Assembly: GCF_025506275.1 (NCBI RefSeq)
Contig: NZ_QYCP01000078.1
Span: 1 to 64,000 of the forward strand
Reading direction: 5' to 3'
Origin: Brevibacterium permense
GTDB lineage: Bacteria > Actinomycetota > Actinomycetes > Actinomycetales > Brevibacteriaceae
DNA: 64,000 nt
Positions 34,492-43,732 of this stretch are shown here, in pieces. The notes under the pieces were generated by a model. The model searched no databases. It saw nothing but the letters and a program-made list of their open reading frames with translations, and was not told the origin of the DNA. Position numbers and translations under genes: made by a program. Position 1 is the stretch's first letter, and each line of letters opens with the position of its first letter.

Positions 34492-35681
34492 GATTCCGCC
34501 CCCGCCGAGGAGGACGAACCATTGCCTGCAGGCCCGGCGTTGCCGGTGCCGCCGTCCCCCGTCGCCGAGGCGGCCGTGCCGTTGGCCGCGGACGGTGCGT
34601 CGACCGCCGAGCCGAGGAACGCGGTGTACGCGTTCTCGTGCGCGTCGAGGACGCGCATCGCATTGTCGAAGCCGATCTTGCGCAAGTCGGTCTGCGACCA
34701 TCCGCGCGAGGCGAGCTCGGCGAACAGGTTCGGGTACTGGCCGGCGTCGCCGAGTCCGGTCGGCAGCTCATCGACTCCGCAGATGTCGCCGCCCAGTCCG
34801 ATGTGGTCGATGCCGATCCGTTCGCGTACGTAATCGCAGTGGTCGGCGACCTGGTCCACGGTCACCTCGGGGGCGGTTCCCTGTTCTCCGGCGTCGACCC
34901 ATTCGCGGCGGGCGTTCGAGACGAATGACGGTACGAACGTCATCATCGCCACTCCCCCGTTGTCGGGCACGCGGTCCAGGACGTCGTCCGGGATGTTGCG
35001 TGGGTGCGGGTTGAGACCGTACGCGCAGGAGTGGGTGAAGAGCACCGGCAAGGTGCTCTGGTCAAGCGACTGGTGCATGACGGTGGGCGCAACGTGGGAG
35101 AGATCGAGGATCATGCCGATCCTATTCATCTCCGCAACGACCTCACGGCCGAAGGCGCTCAAGCCGCCGTGGACCGGTTCGTCGGTGGCCGAGTCGGCCC
35201 AGGAATGAGTGGTCGACCAGGTCAGAGTCATGTAGCGGGCGCCGGCGCGGGCGTATGACCGCAGCACGGCCAGGGACTCGTCGATCTGCTGACCGCCTTC
35301 GACGCCCATGAGGGAGGCGACCTTTCCGGCGGCGCGAGCGGCACGGAGGTCGGCGGCGGTGCGGGCGAAGGCGAGTCGTTCGGGGTAGGCAGTGACGACA
35401 CGCTGGACCGCGTCGATCTGCTCCCATGTGGCCTTGATCGCATCGGCGCCGGTGATCGAGGAATGGACGTAGACGGACCAGTACTGCGCGGCCACGTGTC
35501 CGGCAGCCAGCTGATCCATCGTGGTGAACGGCGAGACGGCTGGATCGTTGAGCCCCTCTACGCTGTAGTCGCGTTCCTCGCGCAGGTACCAGGCGAGGTC
35601 GTTGTGTCCGTCGAAGACGTCGACGGCGGGTGCGGATTCGGTGTCGGGTCCGGCTGCGGAGGCTGTGTTGGGTGCGATCAT
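34488..35681 (-). CDS. Membrane dipeptidase (peptidase family M19)
   Basis: A 397-residue zinc dipeptidase starting at ATG 35681 after GGAAGGA. Metal ligands are visible in FDGHNDLAWY (His-Asn-Asp), MGVEGGQQI (bridging Glu), LDLSHV, FTHSCAYGLNPHPRN and HIGLGGDICG. M19 enzymes hydrolyse dipeptides, tolerating D-residues at the C-terminal position. The last 35 residues are a Gly/Ala/Ser tail. No signal peptide, so it acts in the cytoplasm. Coupled to the amidotransferase gene. Confidence 0.9.
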   Translation of the reverse strand: MIAPNTASAAGPDTESAPAVDVFDGHNDLAWYLREERDYSVEGLNDPAVSPFTTMDQLAAGHVAAQYWSVYVHSSITGADAIKATWEQIDAVQRVVTAYPERLAFARTAADLRAARAAGKVASLMGVEGGQQIDESLAVLRSYARAGARYMTLTWSTTHSWADSATDEPVHGGLSAFGREVVAEMNRIGMILDLSHVAPTVMHQSLDQSTLPVLFTHSCAYGLNPHPRNIPDDVLDRVPDNGGVAMMTFVPSFVSNARREWVDAGEQGTAPEVTVDQVADHCDYVRERIGIDHIGLGGDICGVDELPTGLGDAGQYPNLFAELASRGWSQTDLRKIGFDNAMRVLDAHENAYTAFLGSAVDAPSAANGTAASATGDGGTGNAGPAGNGSSSSAGAES

Positions 35682-35899
35682 GGTTGGGTCCTTCCGGTCG
35701 GGCGGATTGGGTCGGTGCAGGGGTGGACGGATGCAGGCCGCCGAGGCGTGCGGATGCGAGCTGCCGCGGCGGGCACGTGCGAACTGCCGGGGCCGTCGGG
35801 ACGGACAGACCCGATCAGGCATACACGGTGCGTGCATGGAGCGGCACGCCCACGATGGGGGGGGTCGGCCGCCTCAGCGAGGTGGGTTCGGTTCGTTCA

Positions 35900-37057
35900 T
35901 CATGCCAGCCCGGACAGGATCTGGGCCGACCACAGGCCGAGGAACGTGCCGAGGAACGTGCCCATCAGCGCGAACAGCACACCGACGGGGACGAGCTGTC
36001 GGTTGAAGGCTCCCGCGACGACCGGCGCCGAGGCGATTCCGCCGATGTTCGCGGTGCTGGCCACGGCGATGCTGAAGAGCTCGGTGCGCGTGAGCTTGGC
36101 GTAGATGAGCATGATGGCGATGTGGACGACGAGGACGATGATGCCCGCCACCAGGTAGAGCGGCGCTTCGGCCAGGGAAGTGAAGTCCGAGCCCGAGGCG
36201 ATGATGCCGATGATGAGGTAGAGCAGGATCGTCGCGAGCTCATTGGATCCTGCGGTCTTGCCGAACCGAGTCGATCCGATGGCGAGCCCGAGGACGCTGA
36301 CGATGAGGATCGTCCACGCGGTGCCGTCGATGACTGCTCCGACCTCGGGCAGCAGTTCGCCGAGGCGGATCGCCAGGGCCGAGGCCAACAGTGCGAATCC
36401 GATGAGTCCGAAGATCGATGACAGCGTCATCGGCTTCTCCTCCTCGGCAGAGACCCTGTCGGTGAAGTCGAGCTTCGACATATCGGCCTTCGTCCACTTG
36501 TCGAACTTGTCGGAGACTGTGACAGAGGAGAAGATGAGCAGCAGCCAGAAGGAGTAGAGCACTGTGTCGACGATGAGGACGTAGCCGAACACGTTCTCCG
36601 GCGCCTGGAGGACCTCCTGCACCGCGACCATGTTCGCCGAACCACCCGTCCAGGACGCGTTGAGAGCGCCGAGAGCCTTCCACGCTTCCGGGTCGAGGCT
36701 GGAATGCAGGATGAGGTAGCTGATGACGAAGCCGATGATGATGCTCGCCGCGGTCACCGCGAAGGTGAGCAGCAGTTTGGGGCCGAGCTTGATGATCTGC
36801 CGGATATCGCACTTGAACAGCATGAGCAGGATCATCGCGGGCAGCATCACCTCGCGCAGGGTGTCACCGACCGCGGTGATGTCTCCGCCGTCGTGGTCGA
36901 AGACGCCGAAGGTGTTGAGCAGCGCCGCCACGATGTAGAGGATGACGAAGCCGGGCACATATTTGAAGAGTTTGAAGCGCCCGCTCCGGTCCGCGACGAC
37001 GAGCGCTGCGGAGATCGCCAGAAGCAGGCTGATGAATAGAAAACCGTCCGTGATCAC
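35900..37057 (-). CDS. DUF819 family membrane protein
   Basis: About 385 residues with ten or eleven membrane helices, matching DUF819 (YjcL-like; LPAMILLMLFKCDIRQIIKLGPKLLLTF and SWTGGSANMVAVQEVL). The start is uncertain: GTG 37057 follows GAGGAA by nine bases, while ATG 37087 gives a slightly longer front. The family is thought to be transporters but has no assigned substrate. It lies between DUF3870 and the dipeptidase in a gene string that handles peptides. Confidence 0.82.
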   Translation of the reverse strand: MITDGFLFISLLLAISAALVVADRSGRFKLFKYVPGFVILYIVAALLNTFGVFDHDGGDITAVGDTLREVMLPAMILLMLFKCDIRQIIKLGPKLLLTFAVTAASIIIGFVISYLILHSSLDPEAWKALGALNASWTGGSANMVAVQEVLQAPENVFGYVLIVDTVLYSFWLLLIFSSVTVSDKFDKWTKADMSKLDFTDRVSAEEEKPMTLSSIFGLIGFALLASALAIRLGELLPEVGAVIDGTAWTILIVSVLGLAIGSTRFGKTAGSNELATILLYLIIGIIASGSDFTSLAEAPLYLVAGIIVLVVHIAIMLIYAKLTRTELFSIAVASTANIGGIASAPVVAGAFNRQLVPVGVLFALMGTFLGTFLGLWSAQILSGLA

Positions 37058-37187
37058 TAACGACACTTCCTCATTGAATCCGTCCATCCCGGTGCGGGGC
37101 ATGCCCTCCGGGATGGAGCAATGTGCAGTTGTCGATCGGATCCGGTCCGGTGAGGGCCCGGGCAATCGGGGTGGTCGAAGGCGCTGC

Positions 37188-37496
37188 CTAAGCGGTGACC
37201 TCGCGGTACTTCTTCGCGGCGTTGTTCACTGCTGTGATCAGCGCCTTCTGCGAGGATCCGTGGTAGCGGCGCTGGATGCGCTCTATCAGTCGACCAGGGT
37301 CCGTGATGTCGGCATCGACGAACAGGCTCCGAATGAAGTTCCGAGTCAGAGCCAACGTCGCCGTGCAGTCCACATCGAGGATTCGGTGGGTGTCCGGCTG
37401 GATCTCGAACGCCACGTAGAACAGACCGAACTGGTTGGTGATCGGGTTGTTCGACGGAGCCTTCGCTTCGCCTGTGAGGTAGATCGTATCGGACAT
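37188..37496 (-). CDS. DUF3870 domain protein
   Basis: A 102-residue protein matching DUF3870: SDTIYLTGEAKAPSNNPITNQFGLFYVAFEI, then ILDVDCTATLALTRNFIRSLFVDADI and a helical IERIQRRYHGSSQKALITAVNNAAKKY end. Function is unknown. I recall the family near transporter and peptidase genes; here it precedes the DUF819 transporter-like gene on the same strand. Confidence 0.85.
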   Translation of the reverse strand: MSDTIYLTGEAKAPSNNPITNQFGLFYVAFEIQPDTHRILDVDCTATLALTRNFIRSLFVDADITDPGRLIERIQRRYHGSSQKALITAVNNAAKKYREVTA

Positions 37497-37661
37497 CGCC
37501 CACCAGACTACCCCACGGCTCTCCGCGCCGAGACCGGTACGAAAGCAGCCAGGGCGCTCCCAGAGCGGCCGCGAGTCGCCCGACAGGCGACGACTGCCGC
37601 CGGGGACATTCGTCCGGCGAAAGGCGAGTTCCCATCGGCGGCAGACGAACTCAGTGGACGC

Positions 37662-38462
37662 TCAGAGGAACCGGTGGATCGCGTCGCCGGCCTGCCGCAT
37701 GATCGGCATGACGTCGACGACGCGGTCGGTGCCCGGTTCCCAGTTCGCGAACACCGCATAGGCGACGCGACGCGTAGGCGTCATCACGATCCCGGCATCG
37801 GCCCGGATCGTCCCGTTCGTGCCGGTCTTGTTCCACACCCACACATCACGCTGGTAGTTGTAGTGGGCGAGCGGGTCCAGATCGAACGCCGAGGCGACCA
37901 TCGAGGTGTCCGCGCCGGCTCCCAACCAGCGCCGGAAGACTTCGTTCGTCGACTCGTCCCAGAACTCGTCCTTGGCATGCCTGGCCATGAAATCACTGAG
38001 CTCCGCGGCCGTGCCCGTCGACAGAGTCCGCGGTGCCTTGGCCGGGCGCGGCCAGCGCAGAAAGTCGTGCAGACCCGAGTTCCGGTACCCGAGCTTCTCC
38101 ACCTGATCCGCAACTTTCTCCAGCCCGACTCGGCGGATGAGCACGTTCGTGGCGAAGTTGTCGCTGAACGCCCCGATGAGCAGGGCCACGTCGAAGATGC
38201 TCAGGTCGTCTTGCTCCATGAGGTACCAGATCCCCGACTCGTCGACCCTCTCCGAAGGCCGCCGATGCAGGCGTTCTTCCAGGTCAAGCGTGCCGTCCTT
38301 ATACATCTGCAAGGCAGTGTGGAGCAGGAAGACCTTGCCCATGCTGGCCGTGTCGAGTTCGTCGTTCTGGTTGTGGGAGAACACCCGTTCCCCGCTGTCG
38401 ACGTCGAAGGCCAGAGCGCTGAAGCGCACTCCGGGCAGTCCATCGAATCTCAGTTCGCTCAT
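37662..38462 (-). CDS. Class A beta-lactamase-like serine hydrolase, cytoplasmic
   Basis: A 266-residue serine hydrolase with the three penicillin-recognising motifs: SMGK (Ser40-Lys43), SDN (100-102) and KTG (212-214). No signal peptide is present, so unlike beta-lactamases it should act in the cytoplasm. The clear omega-loop Glu of class A enzymes is not evident. Acting on D-amino-acid peptides or esters would fit its neighbours (LD-carboxypeptidase, dipeptidase), which is inference. Confidence 0.85.
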   Translation of the reverse strand: MSELRFDGLPGVRFSALAFDVDSGERVFSHNQNDELDTASMGKVFLLHTALQMYKDGTLDLEERLHRRPSERVDESGIWYLMEQDDLSIFDVALLIGAFSDNFATNVLIRRVGLEKVADQVEKLGYRNSGLHDFLRWPRPAKAPRTLSTGTAAELSDFMARHAKDEFWDESTNEVFRRWLGAGADTSMVASAFDLDPLAHYNYQRDVWVWNKTGTNGTIRADAGIVMTPTRRVAYAVFANWEPGTDRVVDVMPIMRQAGDAIHRFL

Positions 38463-38573
38463 CAGCGTGCTCCTGTCAGTCTCGTTTCGTTCATGTCTGA
38501 TTCCTCACGAAGCAGTGAGAACCCCGTTGGGTCTGCCCCGTCGAGTCGGGCCACCGACACCTGGTCTGCCCCG

Positions 38574-39833
38574 TCATGCCTGCCCATCCGCGCGATCGAC
38601 CCACAGCCGCGGCCGTTCCCCGGGCTTCGCCTCGAGCGTGACGTCGACGCCGAGTGGGGCACTCGGCGCATCGGGATCGTGGCCGAAGCCCATCTCCGAC
38701 ACGATCGGTATTCCCAAACCGCCGAGGTAGTCGATCATCAGCGCCTCCACCTCGTGGACGGGCGCGCAGTCCTCCCACGAGCCGAGCACCACCGCATCCG
38801 CCGATGTGAACCACCCGCCGCGGATCAGCTGCACCATGAGATTGTCGAGCCGGTACAGCTCCTCGTCGACGTCTTCGAGCATGAGAATGCTCGGACCCCG
38901 ACGGTCACGTCGTTCCCGCACGTCGATGAGCTCGGGACTGCCCATCCCAGCGGCGATGAGACTGAGATTTCCCCCGCCGAGGCGGCCCTTCGCCGACCCC
39001 GGAACCAACGTCTGCGCCCGGCTGAGCGGGCGGGTCGCAGCGGTCTGCTCCGCCGCACGATCTTGAGTGGTCGAAATGGTCACGTCCCCGACGGTTTCCT
39101 GCGACCATTTCGACCGCTTAAGCGACGGTTCGACAGCCTCCGACAGAGAAGAGGTCGCTTTCGGATACTTTTCGGCGCCGAAAGTATCCGATGGTGACCT
39201 ATTTTCGTCCGCCGAGGCGTCAGCGGCAGCCCCCGCCGCAGCGTCAGCGGCAGCCCCCGCCGCAGCCTCAGCGGCAGCCCCCGCTGCGTCCTCTGCGGGG
39301 AAGCCGAGTTCGCGGCCGCCCCAGGGATGAACCAGCCACGAGGCTACCTCGTCGGGGACGACCGTCGAGTTCTTGAACGGGTCGTTGCCGACCATCGGGC
39401 AGAACAGGGTCGCGACACCGAGTTGGTGGTCCCAGGCCTGGTGGAGTGCGGTGATGTCCGAGGAGCCGGTGAGCAGCTTGGGACGGCCGTCGCGGCGCAG
39501 CATGTGCCGACGCATGAGGTCGAAGTCGATGCCGTCGAGCAGGCGCATGGCTCCGAAGCCGCCACGCAGCGCGATCACCGCATCCGTGTCCGGATCGCAC
39601 CACGCGTCGACGAGGTCGGACCGGCGCTCGGCATCCGTGCCGGCGAGGTACTTCACCCTCGGGTGGCGGGCGCGGATGTGCTCACCGGTCACAACGCGCA
39701 GCCCCCATGTTTCGAGCTGGGCGATGGCTCGCTGCAGCGAATCCTCGTCGGTGGGCCCGGACGGCGCGATGAGGCGAACGGTGTCACCGGGCGCCAGCGG
39801 CGCAGAATCGAGATAGGGGCTCGGCTTACTCAT
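38574..39833 (-). CDS. ldcA: LD-carboxypeptidase (peptidase family S66) with a large insertion
   Basis: A serine carboxypeptidase that removes the terminal D-residue after meso-diaminopimelate or similar in murein peptides; the same family includes microcin C immunity protein MccF. The catalytic residues visible are Ser125 (TGSSDIT), Glu320 (MLEDVDE) and His385 (GFGHDPD). At 419 residues it is about 110 longer than usual: residues 180-285 are an Ala-rich then polar tract between the two halves. It overlaps the ABC ATPase stop by eight bases, coupling it to the importer. Confidence 0.9.
   Translation of the reverse strand: MSKPSPYLDSAPLAPGDTVRLIAPSGPTDEDSLQRAIAQLETWGLRVVTGEHIRARHPRVKYLAGTDAERRSDLVDAWCDPDTDAVIALRGGFGAMRLLDGIDFDLMRRHMLRRDGRPKLLTGSSDITALHQAWDHQLGVATLFCPMVGNDPFKNSTVVPDEVASWLVHPWGGRELGFPAEDAAGAAAEAAAGAAADAAAGAAADASADENRSPSDTFGAEKYPKATSSLSEAVEPSLKRSKWSQETVGDVTISTTQDRAAEQTAATRPLSRAQTLVPGSAKGRLGGGNLSLIAAGMGSPELIDVRERRDRRGPSILMLEDVDEELYRLDNLMVQLIRGGWFTSADAVVLGSWEDCAPVHEVEALMIDYLGGLGIPIVSEMGFGHDPDAPSAPLGVDVTLEAKPGERPRLWVDRADGQA
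39220..39291. repeat. Three 24-bp tandem repeats within ldcA
   Basis: Units at 39220, 39244 and 39268 share the sequence TCAGCGGCAGCCCCCGCC followed by GCAGC. They encode Ala-rich octapeptides in the insertion of the LD-carboxypeptidase and keep frame. Confidence 0.85.
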
Positions 39834-41481
39834 TCCTCACCAGACTCTGGCTTCCCAGTCGGGGAACCGCGGCGAGCAGCTCCTGCGTGTACTCGTGCTG
39901 CGGATCGGACAGCACCCTGTCGACCTCACCGTATTCGACGATCTCGCCTCTCTTCATCACGGCCACCGTATCCGCGATGTTCCAGGCCAGCCCGAGGTCG
40001 TGGGTGATGATGAGCGCACTCATTCCGAGGTTCTTCTTCAGTGCGAGGAACAGCGACAGGATCTCCCCGCGCACCGAGGCATCCAGCGACGCCACCGGCT
40101 CATCGGCGATGAGCACCTTCGGGTCGAGCGCCAGTGCGCCGGCGATGACGACGCGCTGCCGCTGTCCGCCGGAGAGCTCCTGCGGAGTCGACTCGAGATA
40201 GTCCTCGGCGGGGGTGAGCTCGGCGGCTTCGAGCGCGCCGATGACCCTCTCGTACTCCCGGTCCCTGATCCCCTGCACCTTCAGGCCCTCGACAACGGCC
40301 TCGTACACGCTGCGTTTGGGATTGAGCGATCCGGCCGGATCCTGCAGAATCATCTGCACCTTCCGCCGGAATGCTCGCAGCTCCTTCGCCTTCTTCGGCA
40401 GAGCCTTGCCCGCGAATGACAGCTGGGAACCCGCCTCCACCTCCTGCAGACCGAGCAGCGACCGCGCCAGAGTCGTCTTCCCCGAACCGGACTGGCCGAC
40501 GACGGCGAGGATCTCCGCCTTCCGCAGCTGCAGATCCACTCCGCGCACCGCCCGTTCACGACCCCGCCGGGTGTCGAAGGAGACACTGAGATCCTTCGCC
40601 TCGAGCACCACCTCATCCGTCATGTTGAACGGTTCGGCCCGGACCACCTCGGCGGGTTTGAGCGTTCGAGGATTCAGCCGGGATTCGGGGTCCCCGATCT
40701 GCGGAAACGCTCCGGCCAGCTGCTTCGTGTAGTCCTCCTGCGGGGACAGGCACACTTCGTCGCTGGGTCCGTATTCGACGAGGCGGCCGTGGCGCATGAT
40801 CGCGAGATTCGCGCACACGGCGGAGAGCACGGCGAGGTCGTGGCTGATCATCAGCAGCGAGATCCCGCGTTCGGCGACGAGGCGGGCCAGGCCGGACAGG
40901 ATCTGCTTCTGCACGATGACGTCGAGAGCCGTCGTCGGCTCGTCGGCGATGATGATATCGGGTTCGCAGGCGAGCGCCATGGCGATCATGATGCGCTGTT
41001 TCTGCCCGCCGGAGAGCTCGTGCGGATACGCGCTCGACTTCGATGCCTCGAGGTTGACCTCGGCGAGGAGTTCGAACATCCGGTCGCGGCGCTTCTGCGG
41101 GGTCGTCCACGTGCCCTTCGAGTGATGTTCGAGAGCTTCGATGATCTGGCTCCCGACCTCGCGGACGGGATTGAGAGAGTGCAGAGCTCCTTGGAAGACG
41201 ATCGAGGCCTGCGCCCACCGGACCGCGCGGATCTGGCCGAAGCTCAGCTCCCGGATGTCCTGCCCGCCGAGCAGGACCCGCCCCTCGAGGCGAACCGACT
41301 TCGGCAGCAGGCGCAGAGCCGACATGATCAGGGTCGATTTCCCCGACCCGGACTCCCCCGCAATGCCCAGAGTGGCACCGGCGGGCAGGTCGAGGCTGAC
41401 GTCCTGCACGGCGACGACGTCGCCGCGGTCTGATGAGGAGCGGTAGGTGATCGAGACGTTCTCGAATTGAAGGTCGGTCAT
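39826..41481 (-). CDS. Oligopeptide ABC transporter, fused double ATPase
   Basis: A 551-residue protein carrying two complete ATPase domains of the DppD/DppF type. Walker A motifs are GESGSGKST (about 40) and GQSGSGKTT (about 315), with signatures LSGGQKQRI and LSGGQRQRV and Walker B segments ending IADEP. It energises import by the adjacent permeases. ATG 41481 overlaps the preceding stop as TGATG; upstream codons in this frame lie wholly inside the permease gene and are not used. Confidence 0.92.
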   Translation of the reverse strand: MTDLQFENVSITYRSSSDRGDVVAVQDVSLDLPAGATLGIAGESGSGKSTLIMSALRLLPKSVRLEGRVLLGGQDIRELSFGQIRAVRWAQASIVFQGALHSLNPVREVGSQIIEALEHHSKGTWTTPQKRRDRMFELLAEVNLEASKSSAYPHELSGGQKQRIMIAMALACEPDIIIADEPTTALDVIVQKQILSGLARLVAERGISLLMISHDLAVLSAVCANLAIMRHGRLVEYGPSDEVCLSPQEDYTKQLAGAFPQIGDPESRLNPRTLKPAEVVRAEPFNMTDEVVLEAKDLSVSFDTRRGRERAVRGVDLQLRKAEILAVVGQSGSGKTTLARSLLGLQEVEAGSQLSFAGKALPKKAKELRAFRRKVQMILQDPAGSLNPKRSVYEAVVEGLKVQGIRDREYERVIGALEAAELTPAEDYLESTPQELSGGQRQRVVIAGALALDPKVLIADEPVASLDASVRGEILSLFLALKKNLGMSALIITHDLGLAWNIADTVAVMKRGEIVEYGEVDRVLSDPQHEYTQELLAAVPRLGSQSLVRNE

Positions 41482-42464
41482 CAGCGGCTCCTCAGGGCGG
41501 GGTTGATGATGGCTTCGAAAGCGCGCCCGACCATCGTGAAGGCGAGCACGACGAGCAGGATCGCCACACCCGGGGTGAGCACGTACCACCAGTAGCCGGA
41601 GGTCGCCGCGGACACGTCCATCGAGTTCTTCAGGATCGTGCCCCACGATTCCTTCGACGTGTCCCCGAGGCCGAGGAACGACAGCGTCGATTCGGCGATG
41701 ATCGCCCCACCGACGGTCAGCGTCGTGTTCGCGAGCACGAGCGGCATCACCGCCGGAAGCAGGTGACGGAACAGAATATGGGAATGACCGGCACCGAGGA
41801 TGCGCGCCCTTTCGATGTAGAGCCGAGATTCGACGCTCAAAGTCTGCGAGCGCACGATCCGTGCCGTGGACGCCCATGAGGTCAGTCCGATGGCGACGAC
41901 GATCGTGAAGACACCGCGCTCGAGCACGGAGGAGAGCACGATCGCGAGAAGCAGGGACGGCAGGACGATGAAGAAGTCGACGATGCGCATGATGATGCCG
42001 CCGAACAGTCCCGTGAAGTGACCTGCGGCCAGTCCCATGATGGTGCCGATGATCATCGACATGACGGTCGCGGCCACGCCGACGAGGATCGACACGCGCG
42101 CTCCCCAGAGGATGCGCACCCACAGCTCGCGTCCCAGGTCATCGGTGCCCAAGGGGTGGTCGAGGCTCGGCGGGGCATAGCGCGGCACGTCGAGCTGCTT
42201 CGTGACATCGAGCATCGAGGCCGGGGCGATGAGCGGTGCGGCGATCGCGATGACGATGAAGAAGAGGAGCACGACGGCACCGATGAGCGCCGGGACGTCG
42301 GAGCGGAAGAGCGCCCAGTTCTTCTTCGCGTTGTTCAGCCGGCGTTCGCGCACGAGCTTCGCGCCGTCGATTGCGGGTGTGGATCCCCGGGTTTCCGAAC
42401 CACGCGGATTCGGTTCGTTCGATGAGGGGCCGGGGGCCGCCTCGGCGGGGGTGTTCGCGCTCAT
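41481..42464 (-). CDS. Oligopeptide ABC transporter permease, DppC type
   Basis: A 327-residue permease with six helices. The N-terminal 50 residues are a polar low-complexity extension, then FRSDVPALIGAVVLLFFIVIAIAAPLIAP and the DppC pattern TDDLGRELWVRILWGARVSILVG. The EAA loop is ARILGAGHSHILFRHLLPAVMP. Both ends overlap neighbours as TGATG, giving translational coupling along the importer genes. Confidence 0.9.
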   Translation of the reverse strand: MSANTPAEAAPGPSSNEPNPRGSETRGSTPAIDGAKLVRERRLNNAKKNWALFRSDVPALIGAVVLLFFIVIAIAAPLIAPASMLDVTKQLDVPRYAPPSLDHPLGTDDLGRELWVRILWGARVSILVGVAATVMSMIIGTIMGLAAGHFTGLFGGIIMRIVDFFIVLPSLLLAIVLSSVLERGVFTIVVAIGLTSWASTARIVRSQTLSVESRLYIERARILGAGHSHILFRHLLPAVMPLVLANTTLTVGGAIIAESTLSFLGLGDTSKESWGTILKNSMDVSAATSGYWWYVLTPGVAILLVVLAFTMVGRAFEAIINPALRSR

Positions 42465-43624
42465 CAGGCCCTCCTGACGCGGGGATCGAGGAATCGGTAG
42501 ACGATGTCGGCGGCGAGGTTCATCACGATGATGATCGCCGAGAATACGACGAAGGTGCCCTGCAGCAGCGGCAGGTCGGGGCCGCGGATGGCCTCGAAGG
42601 TGAGTTTGCCCAGTCCCGGCCACGAGAACACGGCTTCGACGGTGACGGCGCCGGCGATGAGCCCGCCGATGTGGAGGAAGACGACGGTGACGGTCGGCAG
42701 CAGCGCGTTGGGCACGGCGTGACGGCGGCGGACCTCATCCTCGGTGAGGCCTTTCGCGCGGGCGGTCGTGAGGTAGTCCTCGTTCATCTCCTCAAGCAGA
42801 GAGGCGCGCATGATCATGAGGAACTGCGCATAGACGACGGCGACGAGCGAGATGACGGGGAGGATGAGGTGTTTGATGACGTCGATGATTCCGGCCGGTG
42901 ACCAGGGGTCGAGCCCCGGGGTGATCATGCCGCCGGTGGGCAGCCATTGGAGGGTGCCGCCGAAGATCATGAGCAGGATGAGGCCGAGCCAGAACGTGGG
43001 CACGGACCAGAAGATCAGCGAGGTCGAGGACGCGAGCTTGTCGAACAGGGAATTGCGTCGCCAGGCCGAGATCTGCCCGAGCCACAGGCCCAGGACGATG
43101 GCGATGACGGCCGCGGTGGCGGTGAGCAGCAGGGTCGGGCCGAGGTATTCGCCGATGAGCGCGGACACGGACTTCCGGTACACGTAGGACTCGCCGAGGT
43201 CGCCGGTGACGATGCCGACGAGGTAGTCCCAGAACTGGACGATGACGGGTTTGTCGAGTCCGTACTGGCTGCGCAGTTCGGCGATCTGCGCCGGCGACAT
43301 CGGTCGTTCCTTCGCGATCTTGAGCACGGGATCGCCGGGCAGCATCCGGAACGCGAAGAAACCGAGCACGATGACGAGGACCATCGAGGTCGCGGCCCCG
43401 CCGAGCTTGCGCAGGAAGTAGCGGGTGAACGATCCGCCGGCCGGTGGTTCGTCCATATCGGCGGTGGCGGGGTTCGCCGGGTTGGCGGGGTCCGCGTCGG
43501 CGGTTGCCGCGGATCCCCTCGCCGAGGCGGGACTGGGGTTCGTGGGGTCGGTGCCCGGGTTCGACGTGCCCGGTCCTCGGTCAGGGCGATCCCCGGAATG
43601 GGGATCGTGGGTGGGTGTGCTCAC
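42464..43624 (-). CDS. Oligopeptide ABC transporter permease, DppB type
   Basis: A 386-residue permease starting at GTG 43624, seven bases after GGGAG. The first 65 residues are a Pro/Asn/Ala/Asp-rich cytoplasmic extension uncommon in DppB. The core begins FTRYFLRKLGGAATSMVLVIVLGFFAFRMLPGDPV and contains SQYGLDKPVIVQFWDYL and an EAA loop RAKGLTEDEVRRRHAVPNALLP. It follows the binding-protein gene after a 108-base spacer with a large hairpin. Confidence 0.9.
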   Translation of the reverse strand: MSTPTHDPHSGDRPDRGPGTSNPGTDPTNPSPASARGSAATADADPANPANPATADMDEPPAGGSFTRYFLRKLGGAATSMVLVIVLGFFAFRMLPGDPVLKIAKERPMSPAQIAELRSQYGLDKPVIVQFWDYLVGIVTGDLGESYVYRKSVSALIGEYLGPTLLLTATAAVIAIVLGLWLGQISAWRRNSLFDKLASSTSLIFWSVPTFWLGLILLMIFGGTLQWLPTGGMITPGLDPWSPAGIIDVIKHLILPVISLVAVVYAQFLMIMRASLLEEMNEDYLTTARAKGLTEDEVRRRHAVPNALLPTVTVVFLHIGGLIAGAVTVEAVFSWPGLGKLTFEAIRGPDLPLLQGTFVVFSAIIIVMNLAADIVYRFLDPRVRRA

Positions 43625-43660
43625 TGTGGTGCTCCCGGTGGTGGGGACGGGCCCGTGGGC

Positions 43661-43716
43661 CCGGGTGCCGCAGGTGGTGCGGGTAGTGCGGGTAGTGCGG
43701 GTGGTGCGGCACCCGG
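43661..43716 (-). repeat. Intercistronic hairpin with internal 9-bp repeats
   Basis: CCGGGTGCCGCA (43661-43672) and its exact complement (43705-43716) form a 12-bp stem. The 32-base loop holds repeats of GTGCGGGTA. It lies between the binding-protein and permease genes, where such structures protect the upstream mRNA or reduce downstream expression. Confidence 0.7.
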
Positions 43717-43732
43717 ACTGTGGGTGTGGGGA

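Noticed and set aside
36942..39197. A 751-codon open frame on the plus strand
   Set aside because: It is antisense to DUF3870, the serine hydrolase and the LD-carboxypeptidase, all with recognisable motifs; it shows no domain of its own.
41482..42123. Extended N-terminus of the double ABC ATPase
   Set aside because: The extra codons lie inside the upstream permease in another frame and read as Arg/His-rich noise; the TGATG overlap at 41481 gives the true start.
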